A stretch of 64,000 nucleotides of DNA from contig JAOAIK010000038.1 of the NCBI GenBank assembly GCA_026414745.1, positions 31,250 through 95,249 on the forward strand, read 5' to 3'. Origin of the DNA: Roseococcus sp. (GTDB taxonomy: Bacteria > Pseudomonadota > Alphaproteobacteria > Acetobacterales > Acetobacteraceae). Within the stretch, counting starts at the first letter, position 1, and every line of letters begins with the position of its first letter. Shown here piece after piece: positions 45,061 through 53,327 of the stretch. The notes under the pieces are model-generated. The model was given only the letters and a program-made list of their open reading frames with translations. It was not told the DNA's origin and did not search any database. The position numbers and the translations under genes are program-made.

Positions 45061-45933
45061 TCAGATGCGCAGCCTGGGGTCGAGCGCGTCGCGCAGCGCG
45101 TCCCCCAGCACGTTGAAGGCGAGCACGATCGCGAAGATCCCGAGCGAGGGGATGACGCTGATGTGCGGCGCGATGAAGAGGAAGTTGCGCCCCTGCGCGG
45201 CCATGGCCCCGAGCTCCGCCGTCGGCGGCTGCGCGCCGAGCCCGAGGAAGGAGAGCGCGGAGCCGAGCAGGATCACCTGCCCGAGCCGCAGCGTGGCGAA
45301 GACGAAGATGGGCGAGAGGCAGTTCGGCGCCACATGGCGCAGGATCAGCCGTGCGTCGCTCATGCCGATGGCACGCGCCGCCTCGATGTAGTCCTGACCC
45401 ATGACGACCAGCGCCGCCCCGCGCACGATGCGCGCCATGAGCGGCACGGTGGCGATGGACAGCGCGATGACGACGCTGACCAGACCCGGCCCGAAGATGG
45501 CGGCCAGCGCAAGGCCGAAAAGGATGGCGGGGAAGCTCAGCAGCATGTCCATGAGCCGCATCAGCGGCCCGTCCAGCCGCCGGTAGAAGGCCGCGGCAAA
45601 GCCCACCAGAGCCCCCAGCGCCCCGCCCGCCAGCAGCGCGGCCAGGCCCATGCCGAGCGTCACGCGCAGGCCGTGGATCATGCGCGAGAGAATGTCCCTG
45701 CCCTGCCCGTCCGTGCCCAGCCAGTACTGCGCCGAGGGCGGCTGCATGATCGCCATCAGGTCGGTCGCGAAGGGGTCGCGCGGGGAGATCACATCCGCCA
45801 GCAGCGCCGCCAGCGCCACCAGGATGACGAAGACGAGGCTTACCGCCGCCGCCGCGTCGCGCAGGAGCATGCGCATCGGCGAGGGCCGGCGCGGCGCCTC
45901 GGGCAGGGCGGCGGGGGCGGCGGATGCGCTCAC
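45061..45933 (-). CDS. dppC: DppC-type ABC transporter permease
   Basis: 290-residue inner-membrane protein. The GTG at 45933 overlaps the dppB stop (GTGA). Residues 1-20 are a cytoplasmic Ala/Pro-rich tail, then a first TM (SLVFVILVALAALLADVI), the periplasmic HWLGTD-type loop (YWLGTDGQGRDILSRMIHG) and five more TMs. The permease-ATPase loop is EAARAIGMSDARLILRHVAPN near residue 190. Typical Dpp/Opp C-type permease. Confidence 0.93.
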   Translation of the reverse strand: MSASAAPAALPEAPRRPSPMRMLLRDAAAAVSLVFVILVALAALLADVISPRDPFATDLMAIMQPPSAQYWLGTDGQGRDILSRMIHGLRVTLGMGLAALLAGGALGALVGFAAAFYRRLDGPLMRLMDMLLSFPAILFGLALAAIFGPGLVSVVIALSIATVPLMARIVRGAALVVMGQDYIEAARAIGMSDARLILRHVAPNCLSPIFVFATLRLGQVILLGSALSFLGLGAQPPTAELGAMAAQGRNFLFIAPHISVIPSLGIFAIVLAFNVLGDALRDALDPRLRI

Positions 45934-46871
45934 GACTGGCGCACCCGCGGGTCGAGCACCGCATAGAGCAGGTCCACGACCAGGTTGATCACGATGAAGC
46001 CGGCCGAGAGCACGATGATGGTGCCCTGCGCCATCGGGAAGTCCGAGGAGAGGATGGCGCCGACCGCAAGCCGCCCCACCCCGGGCCAGGAGAAGATGGT
46101 CTCCGTCACCACCGCGCCGCCCAGCAGGAAGCCGATCTGCAGCCCGATCAGCGTGATCACCGGGATCAGCGCGTTGCGCAGCGCGTGGCGCAGCACGACG
46201 AGGCGCTCGCTCAGCCCCTTGGCGCGGGCGGTGCGCACATGCTCCGCGCCCAGCGCGTCCACCACCGCGGTGCGCGTCATGCGCGCCACCGGCCCGACGA
46301 AGACGCCGCCCAGCGTCACCGCGGGCAGGATGATGGCGCGCAGCCCCTCCAGCGTCCACAGCGGCCCCGCCCGCCCGGTGAAGGGCAGGAGCTGCCACTG
46401 GAAGCCGACGAACCAGATCAGCACGAGGCCGAGGAAGAACACCGGCACCGACACGCCCGCCACGCTCACCGCCATGATCGCGCGGTCGAGCAGGGAGCCG
46501 CGCCAGTAGGCCGCGACCGTGCCGAGCATGATGCCCGCGGGGATGGACCAGAGGAGCGCGGCGAACATCAGCTCCAGCGTCGGGCCGATGGTGGCGCCGA
46601 GCTCCTGCGTCACCGGCACGTTGTTGATGATGGAGACGCCGAGATCCCCCTGCGCCAGCCGCCACATGTAGAGGCCGAACTGCACCCAGACGGGCTGGTC
46701 GAGGCCGAGTTCGCGGCGGATTTCCGCGATCACCTCCTGCGTCGCCTGCGGGCCGGCGCGCACCGTCGCGGGGTCGGTCGGCACCACCTGCATGAGCAGG
46801 AAGCCGATGAGCAGCACGCCGAGCAGCACGGGCACGGCCAGCGCGAAGCGATGGAGCGCATGGCGCAGCAT
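45930..46871 (-). CDS. dppB: DppB-type ABC transporter permease
   Basis: 313-residue inner-membrane permease. The ATG at 46871 overlaps the stop of the upstream amidohydrolase (TGATG). First TM at residues 9-29, then the large periplasmic loop with QEVIAEIRRELGLDQPV, and the C-terminal TMs. The ATPase-contact loop RTARAKGLSERLVVLRHALRN is near residue 200. FSWPGVGRLAVGAILSSDFPMAQG is the B-type hallmark. Confidence 0.94.
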   Translation of the reverse strand: MLRHALHRFALAVPVLLGVLLIGFLLMQVVPTDPATVRAGPQATQEVIAEIRRELGLDQPVWVQFGLYMWRLAQGDLGVSIINNVPVTQELGATIGPTLELMFAALLWSIPAGIMLGTVAAYWRGSLLDRAIMAVSVAGVSVPVFFLGLVLIWFVGFQWQLLPFTGRAGPLWTLEGLRAIILPAVTLGGVFVGPVARMTRTAVVDALGAEHVRTARAKGLSERLVVLRHALRNALIPVITLIGLQIGFLLGGAVVTETIFSWPGVGRLAVGAILSSDFPMAQGTIIVLSAGFIVINLVVDLLYAVLDPRVRQS

Positions 46872-48496
46872 CAGGCCAGCTCCCCGTGCCGGTCGAAGAT
46901 CGGCGCGCCCCCGCGCAGCGTCAGATCCGCCTGCACCGAGAGCATCTCCTCGGGCGCGAGCGTCGTGAGGTCCTGCGAGAGCACCGCGATGTCGGCGTCC
47001 ATCCCCGGCTCCAGCGTGCCGCGGTGCGCCTCGGCGAAGCTGCTGTAGGCGCCGCACCAAGTGTAGCAGTGCAGCGCCTCTGCGAGCGACAGCCTCTCCT
47101 CCGGCCCCATCACCGTGCCCTGCTTCGTGCGCCGCGTGAGCATGGCGAACAGGTTCACGAAGGGATCCACGGTGGAGACCGGGCAATCGGAGGAGGCGCT
47201 GGGGTGATGCCCCTCCTCGAGCCAGGTCTTCATCGGATAGGCGCGGTCGGCGCGCGCGGGGCCCAGGTTGCGGCGGTAGAGGTCGCCGAACTCGTACATG
47301 AACACGGGCTGCGGCACGGGCAGGATGCCGCGCGCGCGCATCCGCCGCCGCTGCGCGGGGGTGGCGAAGCCGCAATGCTCGATGCGGTGGCGGCGCTCGG
47401 CCGTGGCGCCGGCGGCCTCCATGCCCGTCAGCACCTGCTCGATGGCGGCATCGCCGATGGCGTGGATGTCGAGCTGCCAGCCCTGAGCGTGATAGGCGGC
47501 GAGCAGCGCGTGCATGGTCTCGGTCGGAAAGGCGAGGACGCCGGTGGTGTCCCCGGTCAGGTAGGGGTCGAAGAAGGCCGCCGTCAGCCCGCCCGCCGAG
47601 CCGTCGGCGAAGACCTTCACCGCGCCCCAGCGCAGCAGCGCGTCCGCATCCTCGCCGGGCCGCCAGGGGCGCATCCCGGCCTCCCAGGCCGCCGTCGCGA
47701 TGCCCTCGGGGTTGCCCGCGAGCACGAGCCACATGCGCTGCAGGCAGCGCCCCTCCTCCGCCGCGCGGGCATAGGCGGCGACCTCGGCCATGCCCGCCGT
47801 CATGCCGACATTCATGTCGGTCGCGGAGGCGAAGCCGAGCGCGGCGAGCCGCCGCCCCGCCGCCTCGATGGCCTCCACCATGCGCGCGGTGTCGGGCGCG
47901 GGGATGGCGGCGGTGATGAGCGAGAGCGCGCGCTCCTGGATCAGCCCGGTCAGCGCGCCGTCGCGCCGCTCGATCACGCCGCCCTCGGGGTCGGGCGTGT
48001 TGTGGCCGATGCCGGCGGCGCGCAGCGCCGCGCTGTTGGCCACCCCCATGTGTCCGCAGGCGCGCATGATGAAGAGCGGATGGTCGGGCACCGCCGTGTC
48101 GAGTTCCGCCAGCGTGGGGTGGCGGGCGATGTCCAGCGCCGCGTGGTCGTAGCCGTGGCCGAGCACCCAGTGCCCGCGCGGCGTCGCCTCGGCGGCCGCG
48201 CGCAGGCGCCGGCGCATTTCCTCGAGCGAGCGCACCTCCTCCGCGCGCAGGTTCACCATGCCGAGGGCGAGGCCGAAGGGCAGCAGATGCATGTGCGCCT
48301 CGTGGAAGGCGGGGATCGCCATGCGGCCCTCCAGCGCCAGGCGCCGCGTGCCCGGGCCGGCGAGCGATTCGATCTCCTCATCCGTTCCGGCGGCGATCAC
48401 CTTGCCGCCGGCGATGGCGAGCGCCTGCGCCATGCCCGCCGTGAGGCCGCGGAACACAGCGCCCCCCGTGAGGATGATCTCCGCCGCCACACACAC
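46871..48496 (-). CDS. YtcJ-like amidohydrolase (amidohydrolase family 3)
   Basis: 541-residue metal-dependent hydrolase of the TIM-barrel superfamily. Metal ligands: H-x-H in EAHMHLLPFG near residue 67, the Lys/Asp-rich KVFADGSAGGL near residue 290, His in IHAIGDAAIEQ near residue 343, His in RHRIEHCGFA near residue 365, and Asp in SSDCPVSTVDP near residue 434. YtcJ relatives include N-substituted formamide deformylase-type amidases; the substrate here is unknown. Start: GTG at 48496, with a GAGGGG run better spaced for the in-frame GTG at 48490. First gene of the dpp operon. Confidence 0.9.
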   Translation of the reverse strand: MCVAAEIILTGGAVFRGLTAGMAQALAIAGGKVIAAGTDEEIESLAGPGTRRLALEGRMAIPAFHEAHMHLLPFGLALGMVNLRAEEVRSLEEMRRRLRAAAEATPRGHWVLGHGYDHAALDIARHPTLAELDTAVPDHPLFIMRACGHMGVANSAALRAAGIGHNTPDPEGGVIERRDGALTGLIQERALSLITAAIPAPDTARMVEAIEAAGRRLAALGFASATDMNVGMTAGMAEVAAYARAAEEGRCLQRMWLVLAGNPEGIATAAWEAGMRPWRPGEDADALLRWGAVKVFADGSAGGLTAAFFDPYLTGDTTGVLAFPTETMHALLAAYHAQGWQLDIHAIGDAAIEQVLTGMEAAGATAERRHRIEHCGFATPAQRRRMRARGILPVPQPVFMYEFGDLYRRNLGPARADRAYPMKTWLEEGHHPSASSDCPVSTVDPFVNLFAMLTRRTKQGTVMGPEERLSLAEALHCYTWCGAYSSFAEAHRGTLEPGMDADIAVLSQDLTTLAPEEMLSVQADLTLRGGAPIFDRHGELA

Positions 48497-48516
48497 CCCC
48501 TCGCCGTCCGCCTGGA

Positions 48517-48545
48517 ATGCTTCCGTGCCGTGCCTCCCGCGTCAA
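48517..48545 (-). promoter_or_regulatory. Candidate sigma70-type promoter for the amidohydrolase-dpp operon
   Basis: On the minus strand TTGACG (48545-48540) and AAGCAT (48522-48517) are 17 bases apart. The -35 matches five of six consensus bases, the -10 only three. It lies about 20-30 bases before the GTG start(s) of the first operon gene, in the 125-base region shared with the divergent amine-oxidase-like gene. Confidence 0.35.
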
Positions 48546-48621
48546 CCGCCGCGTCCCCCTTCCGGCGCGCGCGCCGAACGTGGCACGCTCACGCGCCGGG
48601 CAGCGCGGGAGGCGCACGGCC

Positions 48622-49932
48622 ATGGGCGGAAGCATCTTCGCGCCGGAGTTCCAGGCGCGGCCCTACTGGTGGGAGGCGGCGGAGCCGCCGCAGCGCGACC
48701 GCGCCCTGCCCGCGCGCACCCGCGCGGCGATCGTGGGCGGCGGCTACACCGGCCTCTCGGCCGCGCTCACCCTCGCGCGCCTCGGACACGAGGTGGTGGT
48801 GCTGGACGCCGAGCGCATCGGCTGGGGCGCCTCCTCGCGCAATGGCGGCATGGTCTCGGGCGGGCTCAAGGTGGCGCGCGGGCCGCTGGAGCGGAACTTC
48901 GGCCCCGAGCGCGCGGCCGAGATCGCGCGCGCCTGCGGCGCGAGCTTCCCCTTCATCGAGGAGCTGATCGCGCGCGAGGCCATCGCCTGCGACTATGTGC
49001 GCTCGGGCCGCTTCGTCGCGGCCTGGACGCCGCGCCACCGCGCGGCGCTGGAGGCGACGCGCGCGCGCATCGAGGAGATCTCGGGCCTGCCCGCGCGCAT
49101 GGTCCCGCGCGAGGGGCAGCGCGCCTTCCTCGGCAGCGACCACTACCATGGCGGCCTCTTCGCCGAGGGCGCGGGCAGCCTGCACCCCGGGAAATACGCC
49201 CGCGGCCTCGCCGCCGCCGCCGAGCGCGCCGGGGCGCGGCTGGTGGACGGGGTGCGCGTGGCCGCCCTCTCGCGCGAGGGCGCCGGCTTCCGCCTGCACA
49301 CCAGCGCGGGCGAGCTGCGGGCCGATGCGGTGCTGATGGCGACCAACGGCTACTCGCGCGGGGGGCCCATGCCCTGGCTCGCGCGCCGCCTCATTCCCGT
49401 GGGCAGTTACATCATCGCCACCGAGGAGATCGGCGAGGCGCGCATCGAGGCGCTGTTCCCCGGCCGGCGGATGATCAGCGACACGAAGCGCGTGCTGAAC
49501 TACTTCCGCCCCTCGCCGGACGGCCGGCGCATCCTTTGGGGCGGCCGCGCCAGCTTCGGCCCGCAGACGCCCGAGGCCGCCGCCCCGCGCCTGCACGCCA
49601 TGATGTGCGCGGTCTTCCCCGAGCTCGCCCGCGTGCGCGTGACCCATGCCTGGACCGGCCAGGTCGCCTTCACCTTCGACCATCTGCCGCATCTCGGCGT
49701 GGAGGGGGGCGTGCACTACGCCGCCGGCTGCCAGGGCAGCGGGGTGGCGATGGCGAGCTGGCTCGGCCACAACGTCGCGCTGAAGATGGCCGGGGCGGGC
49801 AATGCCGGCTTCGCCCTCGACGGGCTGCCCTTCCCCGCGCGCGCCCTCTACAACGGCGACCCCGACTGGTTTCTTCCCATCGTGGGGCGCTGGTATCGCC
49901 TGCGCGACCACCTCGACCGCATCGCCGCCTGA
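48622..49932 (+). CDS. FAD-dependent amine/amino-acid oxidase (DAO family, PuuB-like)
   Basis: 436-residue flavoenzyme. AAIVGGGYTGLSAALTLARLG near residue 37 is the dinucleotide-binding loop, GWGASSRNGGMVSGGLK is the typical DAO second loop, and ATNGYSRGGPMPWLARRLIPVGSYIIATE (residues about 240-268) and YAAGCQGSGVAMASWLG near residue 375 complete the family pattern. The N-terminal PYWWEA segment resembles gamma-glutamylputrescine oxidase (PuuB) relatives. It oxidises a primary or secondary amine/amino acid with H2O2 release; which one is unknown. First gene of a run with tctC-tctB-tctA, 23 bases before tctC. The start is ATG at 48622 after a GGAGG run. Confidence 0.9.
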   Translation: MGGSIFAPEFQARPYWWEAAEPPQRDRALPARTRAAIVGGGYTGLSAALTLARLGHEVVVLDAERIGWGASSRNGGMVSGGLKVARGPLERNFGPERAAEIARACGASFPFIEELIAREAIACDYVRSGRFVAAWTPRHRAALEATRARIEEISGLPARMVPREGQRAFLGSDHYHGGLFAEGAGSLHPGKYARGLAAAAERAGARLVDGVRVAALSREGAGFRLHTSAGELRADAVLMATNGYSRGGPMPWLARRLIPVGSYIIATEEIGEARIEALFPGRRMISDTKRVLNYFRPSPDGRRILWGGRASFGPQTPEAAAPRLHAMMCAVFPELARVRVTHAWTGQVAFTFDHLPHLGVEGGVHYAAGCQGSGVAMASWLGHNVALKMAGAGNAGFALDGLPFPARALYNGDPDWFLPIVGRWYRLRDHLDRIAA

Positions 49933-49955
49933 CGCACACCGGGAGAGAGACGACC

Positions 49956-50936
49956 ATGCACCGCCGCGCGCTGCTCGCCGCCGCCGCCCTGCTTCCCGCC
50001 GCCGCGGGGGCGCAGGGCTTCGCGCCGCAGAACCCCGAATGCATCGCCCCCGCCGCCCCGGGCGGCGGCTTCGACCTCACCTGCCGCCTCACCACGCGCA
50101 TGCTGAACGAGCTCGGCATCGTCGCCCCCGCCATCCGCACCCAGAACATGCCCGGCGGCATCGGGGCGGTGGCGATCAACCACATCAACGCGCAGCGCCG
50201 CGCGGACCCGAACGTGATCGTCGCCGTCTCCACCGGCTCCTGGGTCAACATGGCGCAGGGGCGCTTCGGCCGCTTCGGCGAGAACGACGTGCGCTGGATC
50301 GGCACCATCGGCGCGGATTTCGGCGTGATCGCGGTGCGGCGCGACAGCCGCTTCGCGACACTCGCCGACCTCGTGGCCGCGCTGCGCGCCGATGCCGCCT
50401 CCGTGCCCATGGGTGCGGGCGGCGCGGTGGGCAGCCAGGACTGGCACAAGGCCGCGCTGGTGGCGCGCGCCGCGGGCGCCGATCCGCGCCGGCTGCGCTA
50501 TGTGCCCTTCGAGGGCGGCGGCCAGGCCATGGCCGCGCTGCTGGGCGGGCACATCCAGGTCTTCCCCGGCGACGCGAGCGAGGTGCGCGGCCAGCTCGAG
50601 GCCGCCGACATCCGCCTGCTCGCCGTGCTCGCCCCGCAGCGCCTGCCCGGCGCCTTCGCCGCCGTGCCCACGGCGCGCGAGCAGGGGGTGGAGGTGGAAT
50701 GGCCCATCATCCGCGGCTTCTACGGCCCGCCGCAGATGCCCGATGCCGCCTACGCCTTCTGGGTGGAGGCGCTGCGCCGCCTGCACGCCCACCCCGCCTG
50801 GGCCGAGGCGCGCAACGGCCAGGGCCTGTTCGAGTTCAACCTGCTCGGCGCCGAGTACGAGGCGCTGGCCAAGCGCCGCACGGCGGAGTTCCGCCAGCTC
50901 GCGCGCGAGGTGGGGCTGGTGACGCAGGCGCCATGA
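49956..50936 (+). CDS. tctC: Tripartite tricarboxylate transporter binding protein (TctC/Bug)
   Basis: 326-residue periplasmic binding protein with a signal peptide (MHRRALLAAAALLPAAAGA). A GGGAGAGA run precedes the ATG at 49956. The mature start is unusual for Bug proteins: PECIAPAAPGGGFDLTCRL contains two Cys that could pair, in place of the common W-P-x-R-P-I opening. NMPGGIGAVAINHI is the canonical second loop. Unlike the Bug orphans at 2187 and 55908, this one heads a complete tctCBA set, its TGA overlapping the tctB ATG (ATGA). Confidence 0.9.
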   Translation: MHRRALLAAAALLPAAAGAQGFAPQNPECIAPAAPGGGFDLTCRLTTRMLNELGIVAPAIRTQNMPGGIGAVAINHINAQRRADPNVIVAVSTGSWVNMAQGRFGRFGENDVRWIGTIGADFGVIAVRRDSRFATLADLVAALRADAASVPMGAGGAVGSQDWHKAALVARAAGADPRRLRYVPFEGGGQAMAALLGGHIQVFPGDASEVRGQLEAADIRLLAVLAPQRLPGAFAAVPTAREQGVEVEWPIIRGFYGPPQMPDAAYAFWVEALRRLHAHPAWAEARNGQGLFEFNLLGAEYEALAKRRTAEFRQLAREVGLVTQAP

Positions 50937-51358
50937 CCGCCTCGCGGCTGCTCGGGGCGGTGCTGATCGTGCTCGCCGCCGCCGCCGCCTTCTCGGCGCA
51001 GTCGCTCGAGGTGCCCTTCGCGGCCGATCCGCTCGGCCCGCGCGGCTTTCCCACCACGGTCGCGGCGCTGCTGGCCGCCTGCGGCGCGCTGCTGCTGCCC
51101 GCGCGCGGCGCGCCCTTCCCCTGGCCCGAGCGCCGCCTCGCGCCCTGGCTGCTGATCGCGGCCATGGCGGGCTATGCCCTGCTGCTCGCCCCGCTCGGCT
51201 TCCTGCCGGCCACGGCGCTGCTGGCGGCGCTGGTGGCGCTGGTCTTCGGCGCGCCCCCGCTGCCCGCGCTCGCCACGGGCGGCGCGACGAGCGTGGTGCT
51301 CTGGGCGCTGTTCGACCGCGTGCTCGATCTGCCGCTGCCCAAGGGGATGCTGGGCTGA
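50933..51358 (+). CDS. tctB: Tripartite tricarboxylate transporter small permease (TctB)
   Basis: 141-residue membrane protein with four hydrophobic segments (residues about 5-22, 42-57, 70-92, 97-130). The TctB pattern DPLGPRGFPTTVAALLAACGALLL is visible near residues 31-54. It bridges tctC and tctA, with overlaps at both ends (ATGA and TGATG), so all three should be made in fixed ratio. Confidence 0.87.
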   Translation: MTASRLLGAVLIVLAAAAAFSAQSLEVPFAADPLGPRGFPTTVAALLAACGALLLPARGAPFPWPERRLAPWLLIAAMAGYALLLAPLGFLPATALLAALVALVFGAPPLPALATGGATSVVLWALFDRVLDLPLPKGMLG

Positions 51359-52836
51359 TGGAGGCGCTGGCGGCGCTCGGCGGGGGCTTCGCGGTGGCGC
51401 TCGCGCCGCACAACCTCGCCCTCGCGCTCATCGGCTGCGTGATCGGCACGGCGATCGGCGTGCTGCCGGGCATCGGCCCGCTGAACGCCATCGCGCTGCT
51501 GCTGCCCTTCTGCCTGGCGCTGAAGCTGCCGCCGGAATCGGCGCTGATCCTGCTCGCCGCGGTCTATTACGGCTCGGGCTATGGCGGGCGCATCACCGCC
51601 ATCCTGCTCAACATGCCGGGCGAGCCCTCGGCGGTGCTCACCACGCTCGACGGGCATCCGCTGGCCAGGCAGGGGCGCGGGGCGGCGGCGCTCGCGGTCT
51701 CGGGGATCGGCAGCTTCCTCGGCGCCACGCTGTCGGTGGTGCTGATGACCTTCCTCTCGGCCCCGCTCGCGAAGGCGGCGGTGGCCTTCTCGCCGGCGGA
51801 CTATGTGGCGCTGATCGCCTTCGCGCTCTCGCTGCTGGGCGCGGTCAGCGACGCGCCCGCGCCCAAGGCCTGGGCGGCGGGCTGCCTCGGCGTGCTGCTC
51901 GCGCTGGTGGGCGTGGATTCCGGGACGGGGGTGGAACGCTTCACCCTGGGCGCGCTGGAGCTTCTGGGCGGCATCGAGTTCACCGTGCTCGCCATCGGCC
52001 TGTTCGCCATCGGCGAAATCCTGCTGCTGGCCGAACAGCGCGTCCGCGCCGAGGCGGCGAAGCTCGGCGGCGGGCGGAGCCTGTCGCTCAGCGAGCTCGC
52101 GGGCTGCCTGCCGGCGATGCTGCGCGCCACGGGCATCGGCTTCGTGATCGGCGTGCTGCCGGGGGCGGGCGCCTCGGTCGCGAGCGCCCTCTCCTACACC
52201 GCCGAGAAGCGGCTGCACGGGAAGGAGGGGCGCTTCGGCCAGGGCGACCTGCGCGGCGTGGCCGCGCCCGAGACGGCCGACAACGCGGCGCAGATCGGCA
52301 ACCTCGTGCCCATGCTCTCGCTCGGCATCCCCGGCTCGGGCACCACGGCGGTGCTGCTCGGCGCGCTGCTGATGTATTCCATCACCCCGGGCCCGCTGCT
52401 GTTCGAGCAGCGGCCGGAGGTGGCCTGGGGCCTCATCGCCTCCATGTACATCGGCAACGCCATGCTGCTGCTGCTGAACCTGCCGCTGGTGGGCCTCTTC
52501 GCGCGGCTGCTGCTGGTGCCGGCCTCGGTGCTCTATCCGGGCGTGCTCGCGCTCTCCTTCGCGGGCGTCTATGCGGTGTCCAACTCGGCCTTCGACCTGC
52601 TGCTGGCGCTGGGCTTCGGCGTGCTGGGCTGGTGGCTGCGCAAGCTCGGCGTGCCGCTCGTGCCCATCGTGCTCGGCTTCGTGCTGGGGCGGATGCTGGA
52701 GGACAACCTCCGCCGCGCCCTCTCGCTCTCGGACGGCGATCTGCTGGCGCTGCTCGCCTCGCCGGTCTCGCTGGCGCTCTGGGCGATGACGGCGCTCGCC
52801 CTTCTCTGGCCGCTCCTCAGGCGCCGCGCCGCCTGA
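51358..52836 (+). CDS. tctA: Tripartite tricarboxylate transporter large permease (TctA)
   Basis: 492-residue membrane protein with about 12 hydrophobic segments. Family signatures: IGVLPGIGPLNAIALLLPF near residue 36, YYGSGYGGRITAILLNMPGEPSAVLTTLDGHPLARQG near residues 61-100, and a second-half counterpart ATGIGFVIGVLPGAGASVASALSY near residue 260. These mark the inverted repeats of TctA. The 3' end overlaps the convergent thioesterase gene by 20 bases. The solute is probably a carboxylate, possibly produced by the amine oxidase next door. Confidence 0.94.
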   Translation: MEALAALGGGFAVALAPHNLALALIGCVIGTAIGVLPGIGPLNAIALLLPFCLALKLPPESALILLAAVYYGSGYGGRITAILLNMPGEPSAVLTTLDGHPLARQGRGAAALAVSGIGSFLGATLSVVLMTFLSAPLAKAAVAFSPADYVALIAFALSLLGAVSDAPAPKAWAAGCLGVLLALVGVDSGTGVERFTLGALELLGGIEFTVLAIGLFAIGEILLLAEQRVRAEAAKLGGGRSLSLSELAGCLPAMLRATGIGFVIGVLPGAGASVASALSYTAEKRLHGKEGRFGQGDLRGVAAPETADNAAQIGNLVPMLSLGIPGSGTTAVLLGALLMYSITPGPLLFEQRPEVAWGLIASMYIGNAMLLLLNLPLVGLFARLLLVPASVLYPGVLALSFAGVYAVSNSAFDLLLALGFGVLGWWLRKLGVPLVPIVLGFVLGRMLEDNLRRALSLSDGDLLALLASPVSLALWAMTALALLWPLLRRRAA

Positions 52837-53314
52837 GCGCGAGGCGCCTGGGGGCCGCGCCGGTGGCGAGGGCGAGAAGCCGCGCGCGCAGCGCCTCCGG
52901 CCAGGGCGTGACGCGGCGGATGCCGAGATCCACGCAGAGGTAGAGCACCTCGTGCTCCGAGGCCGTCCAGCCCTCGGCGAAGTGGAACATGCGGTGGCGC
53001 ACCAGCAGGCGCTTCTCGTCGGCGGCGAGCACCATGCTCTCGGCGCCGATGGGCATCCCCTCGGTCATCTCGCGCTGGTAGTCGAGCCAGGCCTCGGCCG
53101 CGAAGGTGCCGAGGCCCGCGGCGCGCAGCCCCTCGCCGAGCCCGATGTGCGGCCAGAGCCGGTCGGTCTGCAGGTCGTAGGCGACGAGGTAGTAGCCCAT
53201 GTTGAGGTGGCGGTAGCCGTCCACCCATTCGGGCTTCACCGAGGCGAGCGGCCGGTCCCAGCGGAACCAGCCCTGCTCGACGCGGGGGGCGGGGCCGTCC
53301 TCGACGAAGGGCAT
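52817..53314 (-). CDS. Hotdog-fold acyl-CoA thioesterase-like protein
   Basis: 165-residue single hotdog domain of the 4HBT/YbgC-like type. The active helix region reads VDGYRHLNMGYYLVAYDLQTDRLWP near residue 31; the usual catalytic Asp of 4HBT enzymes is replaced by Arg-His here (YRHLNMG, as in the carnitine-linked thioesterase subgroup). The C-terminal LRARLLALATGAAPRRL tail is basic. It follows the RraA-like gene by 13 bases on the same strand. Confidence 0.8.
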   Translation of the reverse strand: MPFVEDGPAPRVEQGWFRWDRPLASVKPEWVDGYRHLNMGYYLVAYDLQTDRLWPHIGLGEGLRAAGLGTFAAEAWLDYQREMTEGMPIGAESMVLAADEKRLLVRHRMFHFAEGWTASEHEVLYLCVDLGIRRVTPWPEALRARLLALATGAAPRRLALRRRGA

Positions 53315-53327
53315 CGGCGCGGCCCCG

